A DNA stretch of 64,000 bases from Xanthobacter flavus (GCF_017875275.1 NZ_JAGGML010000001.1:4919001-4983000), one strand, 5' to 3'. Positions 1 through 9,468 are shown, counted from the first letter of the stretch. Numbers and translations: made by a program. Notes: generated by a model not told the origin, from the letters alone.

Positions 1-1029
1 CTGGCGGGCGAGGTGGAGAATTTGACGTTCACCGGCAGCGCGGGCTTCACCGGCACGGGCAACAGCCTTGGGAGCGTGATCACGGGCGGTTCGGGCAACG
101 ACACGCTGGACGGCAAGGCGGGCAACGACACGCTCATCGGCGGTTCGGGCAACGACACCTATGTGGTGGACGCGGCGGGCGACGTGGTGGTGGAGGCGGC
201 CGGGGGCGGCACGGCGGACCAGGTGCGCACGGGCCTGTCGGCCTACACGCTCGGGGCCGAGGTGGAGAACCTGACCTATACGGGCACGACGGACTTCGCC
301 GGCACGGGCAACGGCCTCGCCAACACGCTGAAGGGCGGCACGGGCCATGACGTGCTCACGGGCGGCGCGGGCAACGACACGCTCTATGGCCTGTCCGGCA
401 ACGACACGCTGGACGGCGGCACGGGCGCGGACACGCTGATCGGCGGTTCGGGCAACGACACCTATCTGGTGGACAGCGCGCTGGACGTGATCACCGAATA
501 TTCCGGCGGGGGAACGGACACGGCGCTCTCCACGGCGTCGAGCTTCACGCTGGCGGCGGAGGTGGAGAACCTGACCTTCGCCGGGGCCGGGGACTTCACC
601 GGCACGGGCAATGCCGCGGCCAACGTCATCACCGGCGGCTCGGGCAACGACCTGCTGAACGGGGCGGCCGGCAACGACACGCTGATCGGCGGGCTCGGCG
701 CGGATGCGCTCACCGGCGGGACCGGGGCGGACGTGTTCGTCTACACGGATGCGGCGCAGTCGGGCGCGGGCCTGTTCGACACCATCGCCGACTTCTCGGC
801 GGGCGAGGGCGATTTGATCGACCTGTCGGCGATCGACGCCAACGCCGTGGGCGGCACGGCGGACGACGCCTTCATCTATGTGGGCGCGGCCGCCTTCTCC
901 GGCACGGCGGGGGAACTGCGCTTCTCCGGCGGCCAGCTCCAGGGCGACACCAACGGCGACGGCACCGCCGACCTCCTCATCGCCCTCAACAACACAACCA
1001 CCCTCTCCGCCGGGAGCATCAGGCTCTGA
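1..1029 (+). CDS. RTX-type calcium-binding repeat protein, C-terminal part (5' end outside window)
   Basis: The frame is open from base 1, so the true start lies upstream. The visible 342 residues are glycine/aspartate nonapeptide repeats of the GGxGxDxLx type (for example GGSGNDTLDG, GGAGNDTLYG, GGTGADTLIG), which in RTX proteins bind calcium as a parallel beta-roll. A longer module opening with ENLT(F/Y)xG and ending in a GNDT(Y)xVD block recurs with starts near bases 16, 265 and 565, so the module is about 83-100 residues. The last 110 residues (GGTGADVFVYTD, then a DTIADFSAGEGDLIDLS segment) resemble the serralysin-type C-terminal domain that ends many type I-secreted proteins. It is probably an exported surface or extracellular protein. 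Nothing shows whether an enzymatic domain lies upstream of the window. Confidence 0.85.
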   Translation: MAGEVENLTFTGSAGFTGTGNSLGSVITGGSGNDTLDGKAGNDTLIGGSGNDTYVVDAAGDVVVEAAGGGTADQVRTGLSAYTLGAEVENLTYTGTTDFAGTGNGLANTLKGGTGHDVLTGGAGNDTLYGLSGNDTLDGGTGADTLIGGSGNDTYLVDSALDVITEYSGGGTDTALSTASSFTLAAEVENLTFAGAGDFTGTGNAAANVITGGSGNDLLNGAAGNDTLIGGLGADALTGGTGADVFVYTDAAQSGAGLFDTIADFSAGEGDLIDLSAIDANAVGGTADDAFIYVGAAAFSGTAGELRFSGGQLQGDTNGDGTADLLIALNNTTTLSAGSIRL

Positions 1030-1144
1030 AGGCACTGGGCGGCAGAATCCACTAACCGGGCTGCGATGGTCGTCGCGGCCGATGCTTGGCTCAGGCGGTA
1101 TTGCGCAAGATGATGGCGGCGACGGATTGAGGAGAGCGCCGCCG

Positions 1145-1708
1145 ATGAAGGACTGGCTCGCACGCGTCTGGGTGAGCGGCGCGGGCTTCATGGCCGGCGC
1201 CCTGCTGCTGGTTGCCCCGCTGGTGGCGGGGGCGGGCTGGGGCGTCCTCGCCATCTTCCTCGCCTCGCCGGTCTACATGCTCCACCAGATCGAGGAGCAC
1301 GCCGGGGACCGCTTCCGCTCGTATGTGAACAGGGTGGTGTTCGGCGGAGCCGAGGCGCTCACGGTCGGCGACGTGTTGTGGATCAACCTGCCCGGAGTGT
1401 GGGGCCTCAACCTTCTGGCGCTCTACGCCGCCTGGCTCGCCGGCCCCGGCTGGGGCCTCGCGGCCGCCTATCTCATCCTGGTGAACGGGATCGCACATCT
1501 CGGCATGGCGGCGCGCTTTCGCAGCTACAATCCGGGCCTTGCGACAGGCGCCCTGATCTTCATCCCCTTCGGCCTCTCCACCGCAATGGCGGTGCCGGCC
1601 AGCGCCGCGCAGCACCTGCTCGCGCTCGCCATCGCCATCGCGGTCCACCTGGCGATCATGGTGCGGGTGCGCCGGAATGTCGCCCGTGCCCGCGCGCGGG
1701 GCGGATGA
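1145..1708 (+). CDS. HXXEE domain-containing membrane protein
   Basis: 187 residues from ATG at 1145. I recognise the HXXEE family by the motif HQIEEH at about residues 41-46, after the first hydrophobic segment, and a later conserved-looking NGIAHLGMAA stretch. About five hydrophobic segments suggest an integral inner-membrane protein. The acidic/histidine motif resembles a metal site but no biochemical role is known to me for the family. It lies 115 bp downstream of the RTX gene on the same strand, and tRNA-Lys follows on the other strand. The reading frame stays open upstream of 1145, but that stretch overlaps the RTX gene and is compositionally unlike a membrane protein, so the ATG before MKDWLARV is preferred. 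Confidence 0.7.
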   Translation: MKDWLARVWVSGAGFMAGALLLVAPLVAGAGWGVLAIFLASPVYMLHQIEEHAGDRFRSYVNRVVFGGAEALTVGDVLWINLPGVWGLNLLALYAAWLAGPGWGLAAAYLILVNGIAHLGMAARFRSYNPGLATGALIFIPFGLSTAMAVPASAAQHLLALAIAIAVHLAIMVRVRRNVARARARGG

Positions 1709-1738
1709 CGGGTGCTGCGACGCGCGAGACGGAAGAGG

Positions 1739-1814
1739 TGGTGAGCCCGTCGGGATTCGAACCCGAGACCCCATGATTAAAAGTCACGTGCTCTACCGGC
1801 TGAGCTACGGGCTC
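1739..1814 (-). tRNA. tRNA-Lys (anticodon UUU)
   Basis: The reverse complement folds as a full cloverleaf of 76 nt with encoded CCA. The acceptor stem is GAGCCCG/CGGGCTC, positions 8-9 are TA followed by GCTC, the anticodon stem is CGTGA/TCATG with loop CTTTTAA giving anticodon TTT, and the T-arm is TCGGG-TTCGAAT-CCCGA. It reads AAA/AAG lysine codons. U34 of this tRNA is a standard target for 2-thiolation, which needs TusA-type sulfur carriers such as the one encoded 1.4 kb away. Confidence 0.95.
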
Positions 1815-1965
1815 ACTTGACGCGTTGGTTAGGGTGCGAAGGCGGCGGGGTCAAGGCCGGGAGGGCGGGATGTCCCGGCATTTCAGCGGGGAGCGGCGCG
1901 GGCGGGGCATTGACCGGGCCGGACGGCTTCCGCACCATGGCCGTCCCATTGCTTCTGGAATTGCC

Positions 1966-3132
1966 ATGCCGGTCAACAACCACATCGCCGCCCGCGCCGA
2001 AGAAATCGCGGCCTGGCGGCAGGATTTCCACCGCCATCCCGAGCTGATGTACGACCTGGACCGCACCAGCGCCTCGGTGGCGGAGAAACTGCGCGCCTTC
2101 GGCTGCGACGAGGTCATCACCGGCATCGGCCGCACCGGCGTGGTGGGAATCGTGCGTGGCAAGGGAGATGGCCCGCTCATCGGCCTGCGCGCCGACATGG
2201 ACGCGCTGCCCATTCTGGAGAAGACCGGCGCCGCCTATGCCTCTGAAACCCCCGGCAAGATGCACGCCTGCGGCCATGACGGCCACACCGCCATGCTGCT
2301 CGGCGCCGCGCAGCATCTGGCGGAGACGCGGGCCTTTTCCGGCACGGCGGTGCTCATCTTCCAGCCGGCGGAAGAGGGGGGAGCCGGGGCCAAGGCCATG
2401 ATCGACGATGGCCTGTTCACGCGCTTCCCGGTCCGCGAGGTCTACGGCATGCACAATCTGCCGGGGCTGGACGTGGGCCGCTTCGCCATGCGGCCGGGCG
2501 GCATCATGGCCTCCGCCGACCATATCGAGATCGTGGTGGACGGGCGCGGCGCCCATGCGGCGCGGCCCAACCAGGGCGTGGACGTGGTGCTCACCGGCGC
2601 CGCCATCGTGATGGCGCTGCAGCAGATCGTCTCGCGCAATGTGGATCCGCTGGAGGCGGCGGTGGTCTCCATCGCCATGTTCCACGCGGGCGAGGCGGAC
2701 AACGTGCTGCCCCCTTCGGCCACCCTCGTGGGCACTGCCCGCACGCTCGATCAGGGTGTCCGCGCGCAGCTGCGCGAGCGCATCCGGCAGGTGGCCGAGG
2801 GCGTCGCGGCAGCCTATGGCGCCACCGCGACGGTGAGCTTCAAGGAAGGCTATCCGGTCACCAGCAACCACGCCGATCAGGTGGCCTTCGCCGCCGAAGT
2901 GGCGAGCGAGGTGGCCGGCGCTTCGGAAGTGGACGCAGCCGCACCGCCGCTGATGGCGGCCGAGGACTTCGCCTACATGTTGGAAGAGAAGCCCGGCGCC
3001 TACATCTTCATCGGCAATGGCCCGTCCGCCGGACTGCATCATCCGCAGTATAATTTCGACGATGCGGCCATTCCCTATGGCGCATCCTACTGGGTGCGGC
3101 TGGTGGAGCGGGCGCTGCCGCTCACGGCGTAA
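1966..3132 (+). CDS. M20 family amidohydrolase (hippurate hydrolase-like)
   Basis: 388 residues, the usual size for bacterial M20D aminoacylase/hippurate hydrolase proteins, from the ATG at 1966 (MPVNNHIAARAEEI). Recognisable family blocks in order: WRQDFHRHPELMYD near the N-terminus, GLRADMDALPI, the metal-binding MHACGHDGHTAMLLGAA, FQPAEEGGAGA with the catalytic glutamates, YGMHNLPG, and MAAEDFAYML near the end with a metal ligand. The family uses two divalent metals to cleave N-acyl or N-carbamoyl amino acids in the cytoplasm; the substrate here cannot be told. The gene stands alone between tRNA-Lys and the convergent tusA-gltX pair. Longer in-frame starts exist but would add a low-complexity arginine/glycine stretch. 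Confidence 0.88.
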   Translation: MPVNNHIAARAEEIAAWRQDFHRHPELMYDLDRTSASVAEKLRAFGCDEVITGIGRTGVVGIVRGKGDGPLIGLRADMDALPILEKTGAAYASETPGKMHACGHDGHTAMLLGAAQHLAETRAFSGTAVLIFQPAEEGGAGAKAMIDDGLFTRFPVREVYGMHNLPGLDVGRFAMRPGGIMASADHIEIVVDGRGAHAARPNQGVDVVLTGAAIVMALQQIVSRNVDPLEAAVVSIAMFHAGEADNVLPPSATLVGTARTLDQGVRAQLRERIRQVAEGVAAAYGATATVSFKEGYPVTSNHADQVAFAAEVASEVAGASEVDAAAPPLMAAEDFAYMLEEKPGAYIFIGNGPSAGLHHPQYNFDDAAIPYGASYWVRLVERALPLTA

Positions 3133-3141
3133 GGCCTCCAA

Positions 3142-3195
3142 GCCCGCGCGGCGCCTGAGCGAGGCAAAGCGCCCGCGCGGCGCCTGAGCGAGGCA
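3142..3195. repeat. Two-copy 25-bp direct repeat
   Basis: A 25-bp unit beginning GCCCGCGCGGCGCC is present at 3142-3166 and again, identical, at 3171-3195, separated by 4 bp. It fills nearly all the space between the ends of the convergent amidohydrolase and tusA genes. It looks like a local duplication. No terminator T-run accompanies it. Confidence 0.8.
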
Positions 3196-3198
3196 GCG

Positions 3199-3435
3199 CT
3201 ACGCCTTCACCAGCACGAAGGTTAGGAGGCCGGTCTCGACCTCCTGTTTTTCGAGCACCGCGCCCGTCTCGTGCGCGAGATGGGGGATGTCGATCACCGC
3301 CATGGGGTCCGTGCAGGTGACGACGAGCCGCGTGCCCGCCGCCGACTGCGCCAGCGCCTTGCGGGTGCGCAGGGCGGGCAGGGGGCATTTCAGCCCCTTC
3401 AGATCCAGCGCGACGGTGACGGCGGCCGCCTTCAA
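3199..3435 (-). CDS. tusA: TusA-family sulfurtransferase
   Basis: A 78-residue protein of typical TusA length. The signature [19 protein letters not shown] places the sulfur-accepting cysteine at residue 17 in the CPxP motif. TusA-type proteins carry persulfide sulfur from cysteine desulfurase toward 2-thiouridine in tRNA-Lys/Glu/Gln and, in some bacteria, toward molybdenum cofactor. The start is a TTG at 3433-3435 that overlaps the gltX stop codon (TTGA), so translation is probably coupled to gltX; there is no ATG or GTG between the gltX stop and the conserved domain. The pairing with a glutamyl-tRNA synthetase hints at a role in tRNA-Glu thiolation, which is inference. Confidence 0.85.
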   Translation of the reverse strand: MKAAAVTVALDLKGLKCPLPALRTRKALAQSAAGTRLVVTCTDPMAVIDIPHLAHETGAVLEKQEVETGLLTFVLVKA

Positions 3436-4859
3436 GCCACAGCCTCCGCGATCTGGTCCTTCAGCCGGCCGAGGCTCTCCTCGCGCCCGAGCACGCTCAG
3501 CACATCGAACACCGGCGGGGAGGTGGACTTGCCGGTGAGCGCGGCGCGCAGCGGCTGGGCGACGGCACCGAGCTTCACGCCCTGCGCCTCGGCATAGCTG
3601 CGCACCACGGCCTCGGTGGCGGCGGCGGTCCACTCCACGGCTTCCAGCAGCGGCACGAGGCGGGCGAGATGGGCGCGGGCCTCGGGCGAAAGCAGGGTCG
3701 TCGCCTTCTCATCCAGCGGGATGGGCCGCTCGACGAAGATGAACTCGGCATTGTCGAGCAGTTCGACCAGCGTCTTCGCCCGCTCCTTCAAGCCCGGCAT
3801 GGCGGCGGCGAGCTGGGTCCGGCGCGTGTCGGTCATGCGCGGCAGGCGGTGCTCGGCGTCGGGCAGGTAGGGCACCAGCGCGTCGATGGCGGCGAGCAGT
3901 TCCGCATCGCTGGAGGCGCGCATGTAATGGCCGTTGAGGCTTTCGAGCTTGGCGAAGTCGAAGCGCGCGGCCGAGCGGCCGACCTTGTCGAGATCGAAGA
4001 ACTCGACCATCTCCTCGGTGGAGAACACCTCCTGGTCGCCATGGCTCCAGCCGAGGCGCACGAGATAGTTGCGCAGCGCGGCCGGCAGATAGCCCATGTC
4101 GCGATAGGCATCGACGCCGAGCGCGCCGTGGCGCTTGGAGAGCTTGGCGCCATCCGGCCCGTGGATGAGCGGGATATGCGCCATGCGCGGCACGTCCCAG
4201 CCGAGCGCCCGGTAGATCTGCGTCTGGCGGGCGGCGTTGGTGAGGTGGTCGTCGCCGCGGATGACGTGGGTGACGCCCATGTCGTGGTCGTCCACCACCA
4301 CGGCCAGCATGTAGGTGGGCGTGCCGTCCGAGCGCAGCAGCACGAGGTCGTCGAGATCCTTGTTGGGGAAGGTCACGGTGCCCTGCACCATGTCGTCGAT
4401 CACCGTCTCGCCCTCCTGCGGCGCGCGCAGGCGGATGACGGGGGCGCGGTCCGCCGGCGCCTCGGAGGGGGCGCGGTCGCGCCAGCGGCCGTCATAGCGC
4501 GGCGGGCGGCCCTCCTTGCGGGCCAGTTCGCGCATCTCGTCCAGCTCCTGGGGCGTGGCGTAGCAGCGATAGGCGTTGCCCTTCGCCAGCATCTCCGCCA
4601 CCGCGGCCTGATGCCGCTCGGCGCGGGCGAACTGGTAGATGGGATCGCCATCCCACTCGATGCCCAGCCAGGAAAGGCCTTCGAGGATGGCCTCGATGGC
4701 TTCCTTGGTGGAGCGCTGGCGGTCCGTATCCTCGATGCGCAGCAGCATCTTGCCGCCGGTGTGGCGGGCATAGAGCCAGTTGAACAGCGCCGTGCGCGCC
4801 CCGCCGATATGCAGGAAGCCGGTGGGCGAGGGGGCGAAGCGGGTGACGATCTGCGACAT
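3432..4859 (-). CDS. gltX: Glutamyl-tRNA synthetase
   Basis: 475 residues starting at ATG 4859 ([14 protein letters not shown]). Class I aminoacyl-tRNA synthetase: the HIGH-type motif HIGG is at residues 17-20 and the KMSKS-type loop KLSKRHG is near residue 240. It ligates glutamate to tRNA-Glu in the cytoplasm, and in organisms with GatCAB (also in this window) often also mischarges tRNA-Gln. Alphaproteobacteria commonly carry two gltX copies, so its exact tRNA preference is uncertain. Longer in-frame starts upstream encode arginine/proline-rich sequence without family similarity and were rejected. It forms a coupled pair with tusA and is divergent from comEC, with about 170 bp between them for both promoters. 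Confidence 0.95.
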   Translation of the reverse strand: MSQIVTRFAPSPTGFLHIGGARTALFNWLYARHTGGKMLLRIEDTDRQRSTKEAIEAILEGLSWLGIEWDGDPIYQFARAERHQAAVAEMLAKGNAYRCYATPQELDEMRELARKEGRPPRYDGRWRDRAPSEAPADRAPVIRLRAPQEGETVIDDMVQGTVTFPNKDLDDLVLLRSDGTPTYMLAVVVDDHDMGVTHVIRGDDHLTNAARQTQIYRALGWDVPRMAHIPLIHGPDGAKLSKRHGALGVDAYRDMGYLPAALRNYLVRLGWSHGDQEVFSTEEMVEFFDLDKVGRSAARFDFAKLESLNGHYMRASSDAELLAAIDALVPYLPDAEHRLPRMTDTRRTQLAAAMPGLKERAKTLVELLDNAEFIFVERPIPLDEKATTLLSPEARAHLARLVPLLEAVEWTAAATEAVVRSYAEAQGVKLGAVAQPLRAALTGKSTSPPVFDVLSVLGREESLGRLKDQIAEAVA

Positions 4860-5030
4860 CGGGCGGGGCTCGGCGGGCTTGGGTCCGCTTGGACGGGAAA
4901 CGCGCGTGCGGCAGCCCTGCGGAACGCAAACCGAGCCACATGGCGCGCGGGAGGCGCCCGTGTAGCATAGAGGCGGGGCACAAGGAACACGGGGGCAGGC
5001 GCGGCCCGGCCGTGCCCCGGGCGGGCGGGG

Positions 5031-7268
5031 ATGGACGAGCGGGCTTCGGGGCACGCGCGGGCGGGATCACGGGCGGGCGCGCGGACGCTCCCGCTCCCCT
5101 CCGCGCGCGGGCTTCTCCGCCTCGCCGACGCGCTGACCGCCCGCATCGCCCACGACGCGGCGGCCGAGGCCGCATCCGGCCGGCTGATCCTGTGGCTGCC
5201 GGCCGCCTTTGCCGCCGGGATTCTCTTGTATTTCGGCGCCTCCACTGAACCCTCGCTGGCCGCCAGCCTTGTTCTGGTGACCTTGCTGGCGGGGGCGGCG
5301 GTGGCGGCGCGGGCGCGGCCGGTGATGTTCGCCCTAACGTCCGTGCTTCTCGCCACTGTCGCCGGCTTTGCGGCGGGCGGGGCGCGGACGGCGCTCATCG
5401 CCCACGAAACGATCGTTCCGCCTAAGACGCCGGTGCGCCTTTCCGGCTTTATCGAGCGGGTGGAACGGCGCACCACCGGCGACCGCATCCTGCTGCGGCT
5501 CGATGGCAATGCCGTGCGCGGGCTCGCCACGGCGCCGGCGCTGGTGCGGCTCTCGCTGCGCAAGGGCTGGGCGCCGCCGGTCGGAAGCCATGTGACGCAG
5601 CTCGCCCAGCTGCTGCCGCCCTCCGGCCCCGCCATGCCGGGTGCCCATGATTTCGGTCGCGCGCCGTGGTTTCAGGGCATCGGCGCCATCGGCTACGGGC
5701 TCGGCCGGCCGAAGGCGGCGCCGGCGCGCGACCCGCCCTTGTCCGTGCGCCTCGCCATGGCGCTCGACGGGGTGCGCCAGAGCCTGTCGGCCCGCATCCG
5801 CGCCTCGCTTTCCGGCGTGCCGGCGGAGGTGGCGGTAGCGCTGGTGGCGGGCGACCGCTCCGGCATTCCCCATGCGGTGGAGGAGAGCATGCGGGTGTCC
5901 GGCCTCTCGCACATCCTCTCCATCTCCGGCCTGCACATGGCGCTGGTGGCCGGCACCCTGTTTGCGCTGGCGCGGGGCGTGCTGGCGCTGGTGCCGGGGC
6001 TGGCCCTGGCGTGGCCCATCAAGTCCATGGCGGCGCTGATCGCGCTTTCCGGCAGCGCCTTCTATCTCGTGCTGTCGGGCAATGACGTGCCGGCCCAGCG
6101 CTCCTTCGTCATGACCGGACTGGTGCTGGCCGGCGTGATGGTGGGGCGACCGTCCCTCTCGCTGCGGTCGGTGGGTGTCGCGGCGGTGCTGGTGCTGGCG
6201 CTGACGCCGGAGGCGGCGCTGGATCCGGGTACGCAGATGTCGTTCGCCGCCACCCTCGCCCTCGTCGCCGCCTATGAGCGGCTGCAGCCCCTGCGGGCGA
6301 TCCCCCGGCCGGACGGGATCGCCGGGGCGGTGGTCTCCTGGGTCGCGGTGCTGGTGGCGGGAACGGCGCTCACCTCGCTGGTGGCGGGCCTTGCGACGGC
6401 ACCCTACGGCATCTTCCATTTCCAGCGGGTTGCCCCCTACGGGCTTCTCGCCAACCTCGCGGCCATGCCGGCCGTGTCCTTCCTGGTGATGCCGGCGGGA
6501 CTTGCGGGCGTGCTGCTGATGCCGTTCGGCTGGGATCATCTCGCCTGGCCCGTGATGGGGCGTGGCATCGAGATCATGACGGCGGTGTCCGACTGGGTGG
6601 GTACCCTGCCGGGCGCCGACGTCCGCGCCGCCTTCATCGGCGCCGGAACATTGCTGTGGCTGTCCCTCGCGCTGCTGGCCCTCTGCCTGCTGCGGGGTGT
6701 GCTCACCCTCGCGGCGCTGGTTCCCCTCGGCATCGCGGGACTGGTCGCGGGTGCGCCGATGAGGCCGGATCTCCTCGTCGCGCCCGATGCGCAGACGGTG
6801 GCGGTGCGGATGCCGGACGGACGCCTCTCGGTGCTCGGCGCCTCCGGCCAGAAGCTGGTGGTGGAGCAGTGGCTGACGCGGGAGGGGGACCGCCGCACGG
6901 CCGGAACCAGGGACCTTGCCGCCGGCTTCACCTGCGATCCCCTGGGCTGCACTGCGCCGCTGCCCGGCGGCGGCACCATCGCCGTGTCCCGACGTGCCGA
7001 AAGCCTGGAGGCGGATTGCCTGAATTCCCGCATGGTTGTCACCCGCGATGCCCCACCGCGCGCGTGCCCGGCGGACGTGCTGACGCTGGAAAAGCTGGTG
7101 CGGACGGGAACGCTCGCCTTCTCCCTCCGCGATGGCACGCTCGTCGCCGAGCCAAGCCGGAAGGCCGCCGTATCCCGCCCCTGGATGGCGCCCTTGCCGC
7201 CGGAGCCCGCATCCGAACCCGGCGCCGCCGATGCCGGCGATCCGCAGGCGGATGCAATGGCTCCGTGA
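5031..7268 (+). CDS. comEC: ComEC/Rec2 family DNA-uptake channel protein
   Basis: 745 residues with an arginine-rich cytoplasmic N-terminus, two early membrane segments (from about residue 50), a soluble DUF4131-like region, and the polytopic Competence domain with the block [16 protein letters not shown] around residues 285-300. ComEC forms the inner-membrane channel through which single-stranded DNA enters during natural transformation. The C-terminal 160 residues do not show the HxHxDH metallo-beta-lactamase motif found in Firmicute ComEC; only a degenerate remnant-like segment is seen. dprA, which protects incoming single strands, lies 29 kb away in the same window. The start is the first ATG of the frame and could be shorter. 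Confidence 0.85.
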   Translation: MDERASGHARAGSRAGARTLPLPSARGLLRLADALTARIAHDAAAEAASGRLILWLPAAFAAGILLYFGASTEPSLAASLVLVTLLAGAAVAARARPVMFALTSVLLATVAGFAAGGARTALIAHETIVPPKTPVRLSGFIERVERRTTGDRILLRLDGNAVRGLATAPALVRLSLRKGWAPPVGSHVTQLAQLLPPSGPAMPGAHDFGRAPWFQGIGAIGYGLGRPKAAPARDPPLSVRLAMALDGVRQSLSARIRASLSGVPAEVAVALVAGDRSGIPHAVEESMRVSGLSHILSISGLHMALVAGTLFALARGVLALVPGLALAWPIKSMAALIALSGSAFYLVLSGNDVPAQRSFVMTGLVLAGVMVGRPSLSLRSVGVAAVLVLALTPEAALDPGTQMSFAATLALVAAYERLQPLRAIPRPDGIAGAVVSWVAVLVAGTALTSLVAGLATAPYGIFHFQRVAPYGLLANLAAMPAVSFLVMPAGLAGVLLMPFGWDHLAWPVMGRGIEIMTAVSDWVGTLPGADVRAAFIGAGTLLWLSLALLALCLLRGVLTLAALVPLGIAGLVAGAPMRPDLLVAPDAQTVAVRMPDGRLSVLGASGQKLVVEQWLTREGDRRTAGTRDLAAGFTCDPLGCTAPLPGGGTIAVSRRAESLEADCLNSRMVVTRDAPPRACPADVLTLEKLVRTGTLAFSLRDGTLVAEPSRKAAVSRPWMAPLPPEPASEPGAADAGDPQADAMAP

Positions 7269-7283
7269 CATGCCGGCAAAGCG

Positions 7284-7377
7284 TCGGGGTGAGGGGCAAC
7301 GCCTTCAGGAAAGCGCAGGCGCCCGTTGAGCGTGGACCGCCGCGCCCCTCACCCCGTTCCGGATCTCCCGCAGGAGA
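7284..7377. repeat. Degenerate inverted pair of intergenic palindromic element
   Basis: Between the convergent comEC and lexA genes, a GGGGTGAGGGG-type arm (7284-7296) faces a CCCCTCACCCC-type arm followed by CTCCCGCAGGAG (7345-7377). These match the ends of the better-conserved elements near 13.2, 17.8 and 47.6 kb, but the pair is partly decayed. Confidence 0.6.
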
Positions 7378-7385
7378 AATAAGGA

Positions 7386-8096
7386 TCAGTAGCGGCGCAT
7401 GAGGCCGATGAGGCGGCCCTGGATGCGCACGCGGTCGGGACCGAAGATGCGCGTCTCATAGGCCGGATTGGCGGCCTCGAGCGCGATGGAGGCGCCCTTC
7501 TTGCGCAGGCGCTTGAGGGTGGCTTCCTCGTCGTCCACCAGCGCGACGATGATGTCGCCGGTGTCGGCGGAATCGCATTTGCGGATGAGGACCGTGTCGC
7601 CGTCGAGGATGCCGGCCTCGATCATGCTGTCGCCGCGCACCTCAAGGGCGAAATGCTCGCCGCTGCCCAGCATCTCGGGCGGGATGTTCAGGGTGTGGCT
7701 GCGGCTCTGGATGGCGGAAATGGGCGTGCCGGCGGCGATGCGGCCCATGACCGGCACCGAGACCACCTGGCCCGCCTCATCATCCTCGGGCACCGGGCGC
7801 ACCTTGCCGAGGCTGCCCTCGATGACGGACGGGGAGAAGCCACGCCCCGCCGAGCGGGCGGAGGCAAGGCCCGGCGCCACGCTGTCGGGCAGGCGCACCA
7901 CTTCCAGCGCGCGGGCGCGGTTGGGCAGGCGGCGGATGAAGCCGCGCTCTTCCAGAGCGGTGATCAGACGATGGATGCCGGACTTGGAGCGCAGGTCCAG
8001 AGCCTCCTTCATCTCGTCGAAGGAGGGGGGAACACCGGTTTCCTTCAGCCGCTCATGGATGAAGCGCAGAAGGTCGTATTGCTTCCGAGTGAGCAT
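7386..8096 (-). CDS. lexA: LexA repressor / self-cleaving SOS regulator
   Basis: 236 residues, the alphaproteobacterial LexA size. The N-terminal winged helix begins [17 protein letters not shown] and carries the recognition segment [19 protein letters not shown]. The autoproteolysis site is Ala122-Gly123 in GRIAAGTP, and the catalytic dyad is Ser157 in GDSM and Lys195 in ATLKRL. It represses DNA-damage genes until RecA filaments trigger cleavage. It lies downstream of moaC-moeA on the same strand but with 157 bp of intergenic DNA holding its own LexA-type site, so it is probably autoregulated from a private promoter. Confidence 0.97.
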   Translation of the reverse strand: MLTRKQYDLLRFIHERLKETGVPPSFDEMKEALDLRSKSGIHRLITALEERGFIRRLPNRARALEVVRLPDSVAPGLASARSAGRGFSPSVIEGSLGKVRPVPEDDEAGQVVSVPVMGRIAAGTPISAIQSRSHTLNIPPEMLGSGEHFALEVRGDSMIEAGILDGDTVLIRKCDSADTGDIIVALVDDEEATLKRLRKKGASIALEAANPAYETRIFGPDRVRIQGRLIGLMRRY

Positions 8097-8195
8097 TCCC
8101 TGGCCCCGTTCCTTGCACGCACCGTCTGGAGCCAGCGCCTCTGGCCGGTCCCGATTTCAGGCGCATCCAGCCCGGTGCGCCGCGAAACAAATCAT

Positions 8196-8225
8196 GAACA
8201 GTCTTTATCTGTTCCTTTTGTGTTC
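8196..8225 (-). promoter_or_regulatory. LexA box upstream of lexA
   Basis: The direct repeat GTTC-N7-GTTC, the alphaproteobacterial LexA consensus, occupies 8211-8225. It overlaps a perfect inverted repeat GAACAG-N7-CTGTTC at 8196-8214. The cluster starts 99 bp upstream of the lexA start codon, in the expected place for autorepression. Confidence 0.75.
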
Positions 8226-8253
8226 CGCAAGTGGTGAAGGCCCCGTTAAGCGC

Positions 8254-9468
8254 TCAATCGTCGAGGAGAATAATCTCGCACGCATCGCCGACGCGGCCTT
8301 CGGGCGCGAAAGGCGGGCGCACCAGAAGGCAGTCGGCGGCAGCGAGAATGCTCAGCATGGCGCTGTCTTGCGAGGGTGAGGGCGTGGCGTGGATCGTGCC
8401 GTCCGGCCGGCGTTCGAGGGTGGCGCGCATGAAATCCCGCCGCACGTCATTGGCCGGCAGGTTGGCTGCGAGGCGCGCCGGCACGGTCTCGGGGCCGGGG
8501 CGGGAATCGCCCTGGAGCGCGCGGACGAGGGGGACGAGGTAGATCATCCCGCAGACGTGGGAGGAGACCGGATTGCCGGGCAGCCCCAGCACCCGCACAT
8601 CGCCCCGATGGCCGAACATCAGCGGCTTGCCGGGGCGCAGCGCGATCTTGTGGACGGAGAGGTCCACCCCCTCGGCCTTCAGCGCCGGCGCCATGAGGTC
8701 ATGATCGCCCACCGAGGCGCCGCCCGAGGACACCACGAGATCGAATTCACCGGAGAGCGCCCGCGCCACCACGGCCCGGATGGCGGCGAGATCGTCCTTG
8801 AAGAGCCCGAGGTCGGTCACCTCCGCCCCGGCGCGGCGGGCCAGCTCGGCGAGGCCGAAGGCGTTGGAGACAACGATCTCGCTGTCCTTGCCGGTGCCCT
8901 GGCCCGGCAGCACGAGTTCGTCGCCGGTCTGCAGCAGCGCGACGCGCGGGCGGCGGGCGACCGGCAGCGTCGCATGGTCCATAGCGGCGGCGAGCATGAT
9001 GTCGCGTCCGGTCAGGCGGCGGCCGGCAAAGAGGCCAGGCGTGCTTTCGGAAAAATCGCAGCCGCGCTTGCGCACATTCCGGAGCGCTGCGGTCGGCGCC
9101 GTGGTGGTGATGGTGTCGCCCTCGCGGGTGACGTTCTCCTGGATCACCACCGTGTCGGCGCCCTCCGGCACCACCGCGCCCGTGAAGATGCGCACGGCCT
9201 GCCCGGTGCTCACCGTGCCCGCGAAGGGCCGGCCGGCGGCGGATTCGCCGATGACCGTCAGGTGGGCGGGTGTCTCGGCGATGTCGGCGCCGCGCACGGC
9301 ATAGCCGTCCATGGCCGACATGTCGGCCGGCGGCTGGGTGCGGCGGGCCACGAGATCGCGCGCCAGCACGCGGCCGGCGGCGGCCTGCACCGGCACCTCC
9401 TCGATGCCGAGCGCGACGACGCCCTGGGTGATGAGCGCGGTGGCCTCCTCGACGGTCATGAGCGCCAT
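8254..9468 (-). CDS. moeA: Molybdopterin molybdenumtransferase MoeA
   Basis: 404 residues, the normal MoeA length. Recognisable blocks: MSAMDGYAVRGAD near residues 49-61, TGAVVPEGADTVV, the MoCF domain with TGDELVLPG and SSGGASVGDHDL, and PGKPLMFG and LPGNPVSS toward the C-terminal beta-barrel domain. MoeA inserts molybdate into adenylylated molybdopterin in the last step of cofactor synthesis. It follows moaC by 46 bp, so the two are probably co-transcribed. The cofactor could serve the molybdenum hydroxylases implied by the XdhC/CoxDE-like cluster at 22-29 kb. Confidence 0.95.
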   Translation of the reverse strand: MALMTVEEATALITQGVVALGIEEVPVQAAAGRVLARDLVARRTQPPADMSAMDGYAVRGADIAETPAHLTVIGESAAGRPFAGTVSTGQAVRIFTGAVVPEGADTVVIQENVTREGDTITTTAPTAALRNVRKRGCDFSESTPGLFAGRRLTGRDIMLAAAMDHATLPVARRPRVALLQTGDELVLPGQGTGKDSEIVVSNAFGLAELARRAGAEVTDLGLFKDDLAAIRAVVARALSGEFDLVVSSGGASVGDHDLMAPALKAEGVDLSVHKIALRPGKPLMFGHRGDVRVLGLPGNPVSSHVCGMIYLVPLVRALQGDSRPGPETVPARLAANLPANDVRRDFMRATLERRPDGTIHATPSPSQDSAMLSILAAADCLLVRPPFAPEGRVGDACEIILLDD

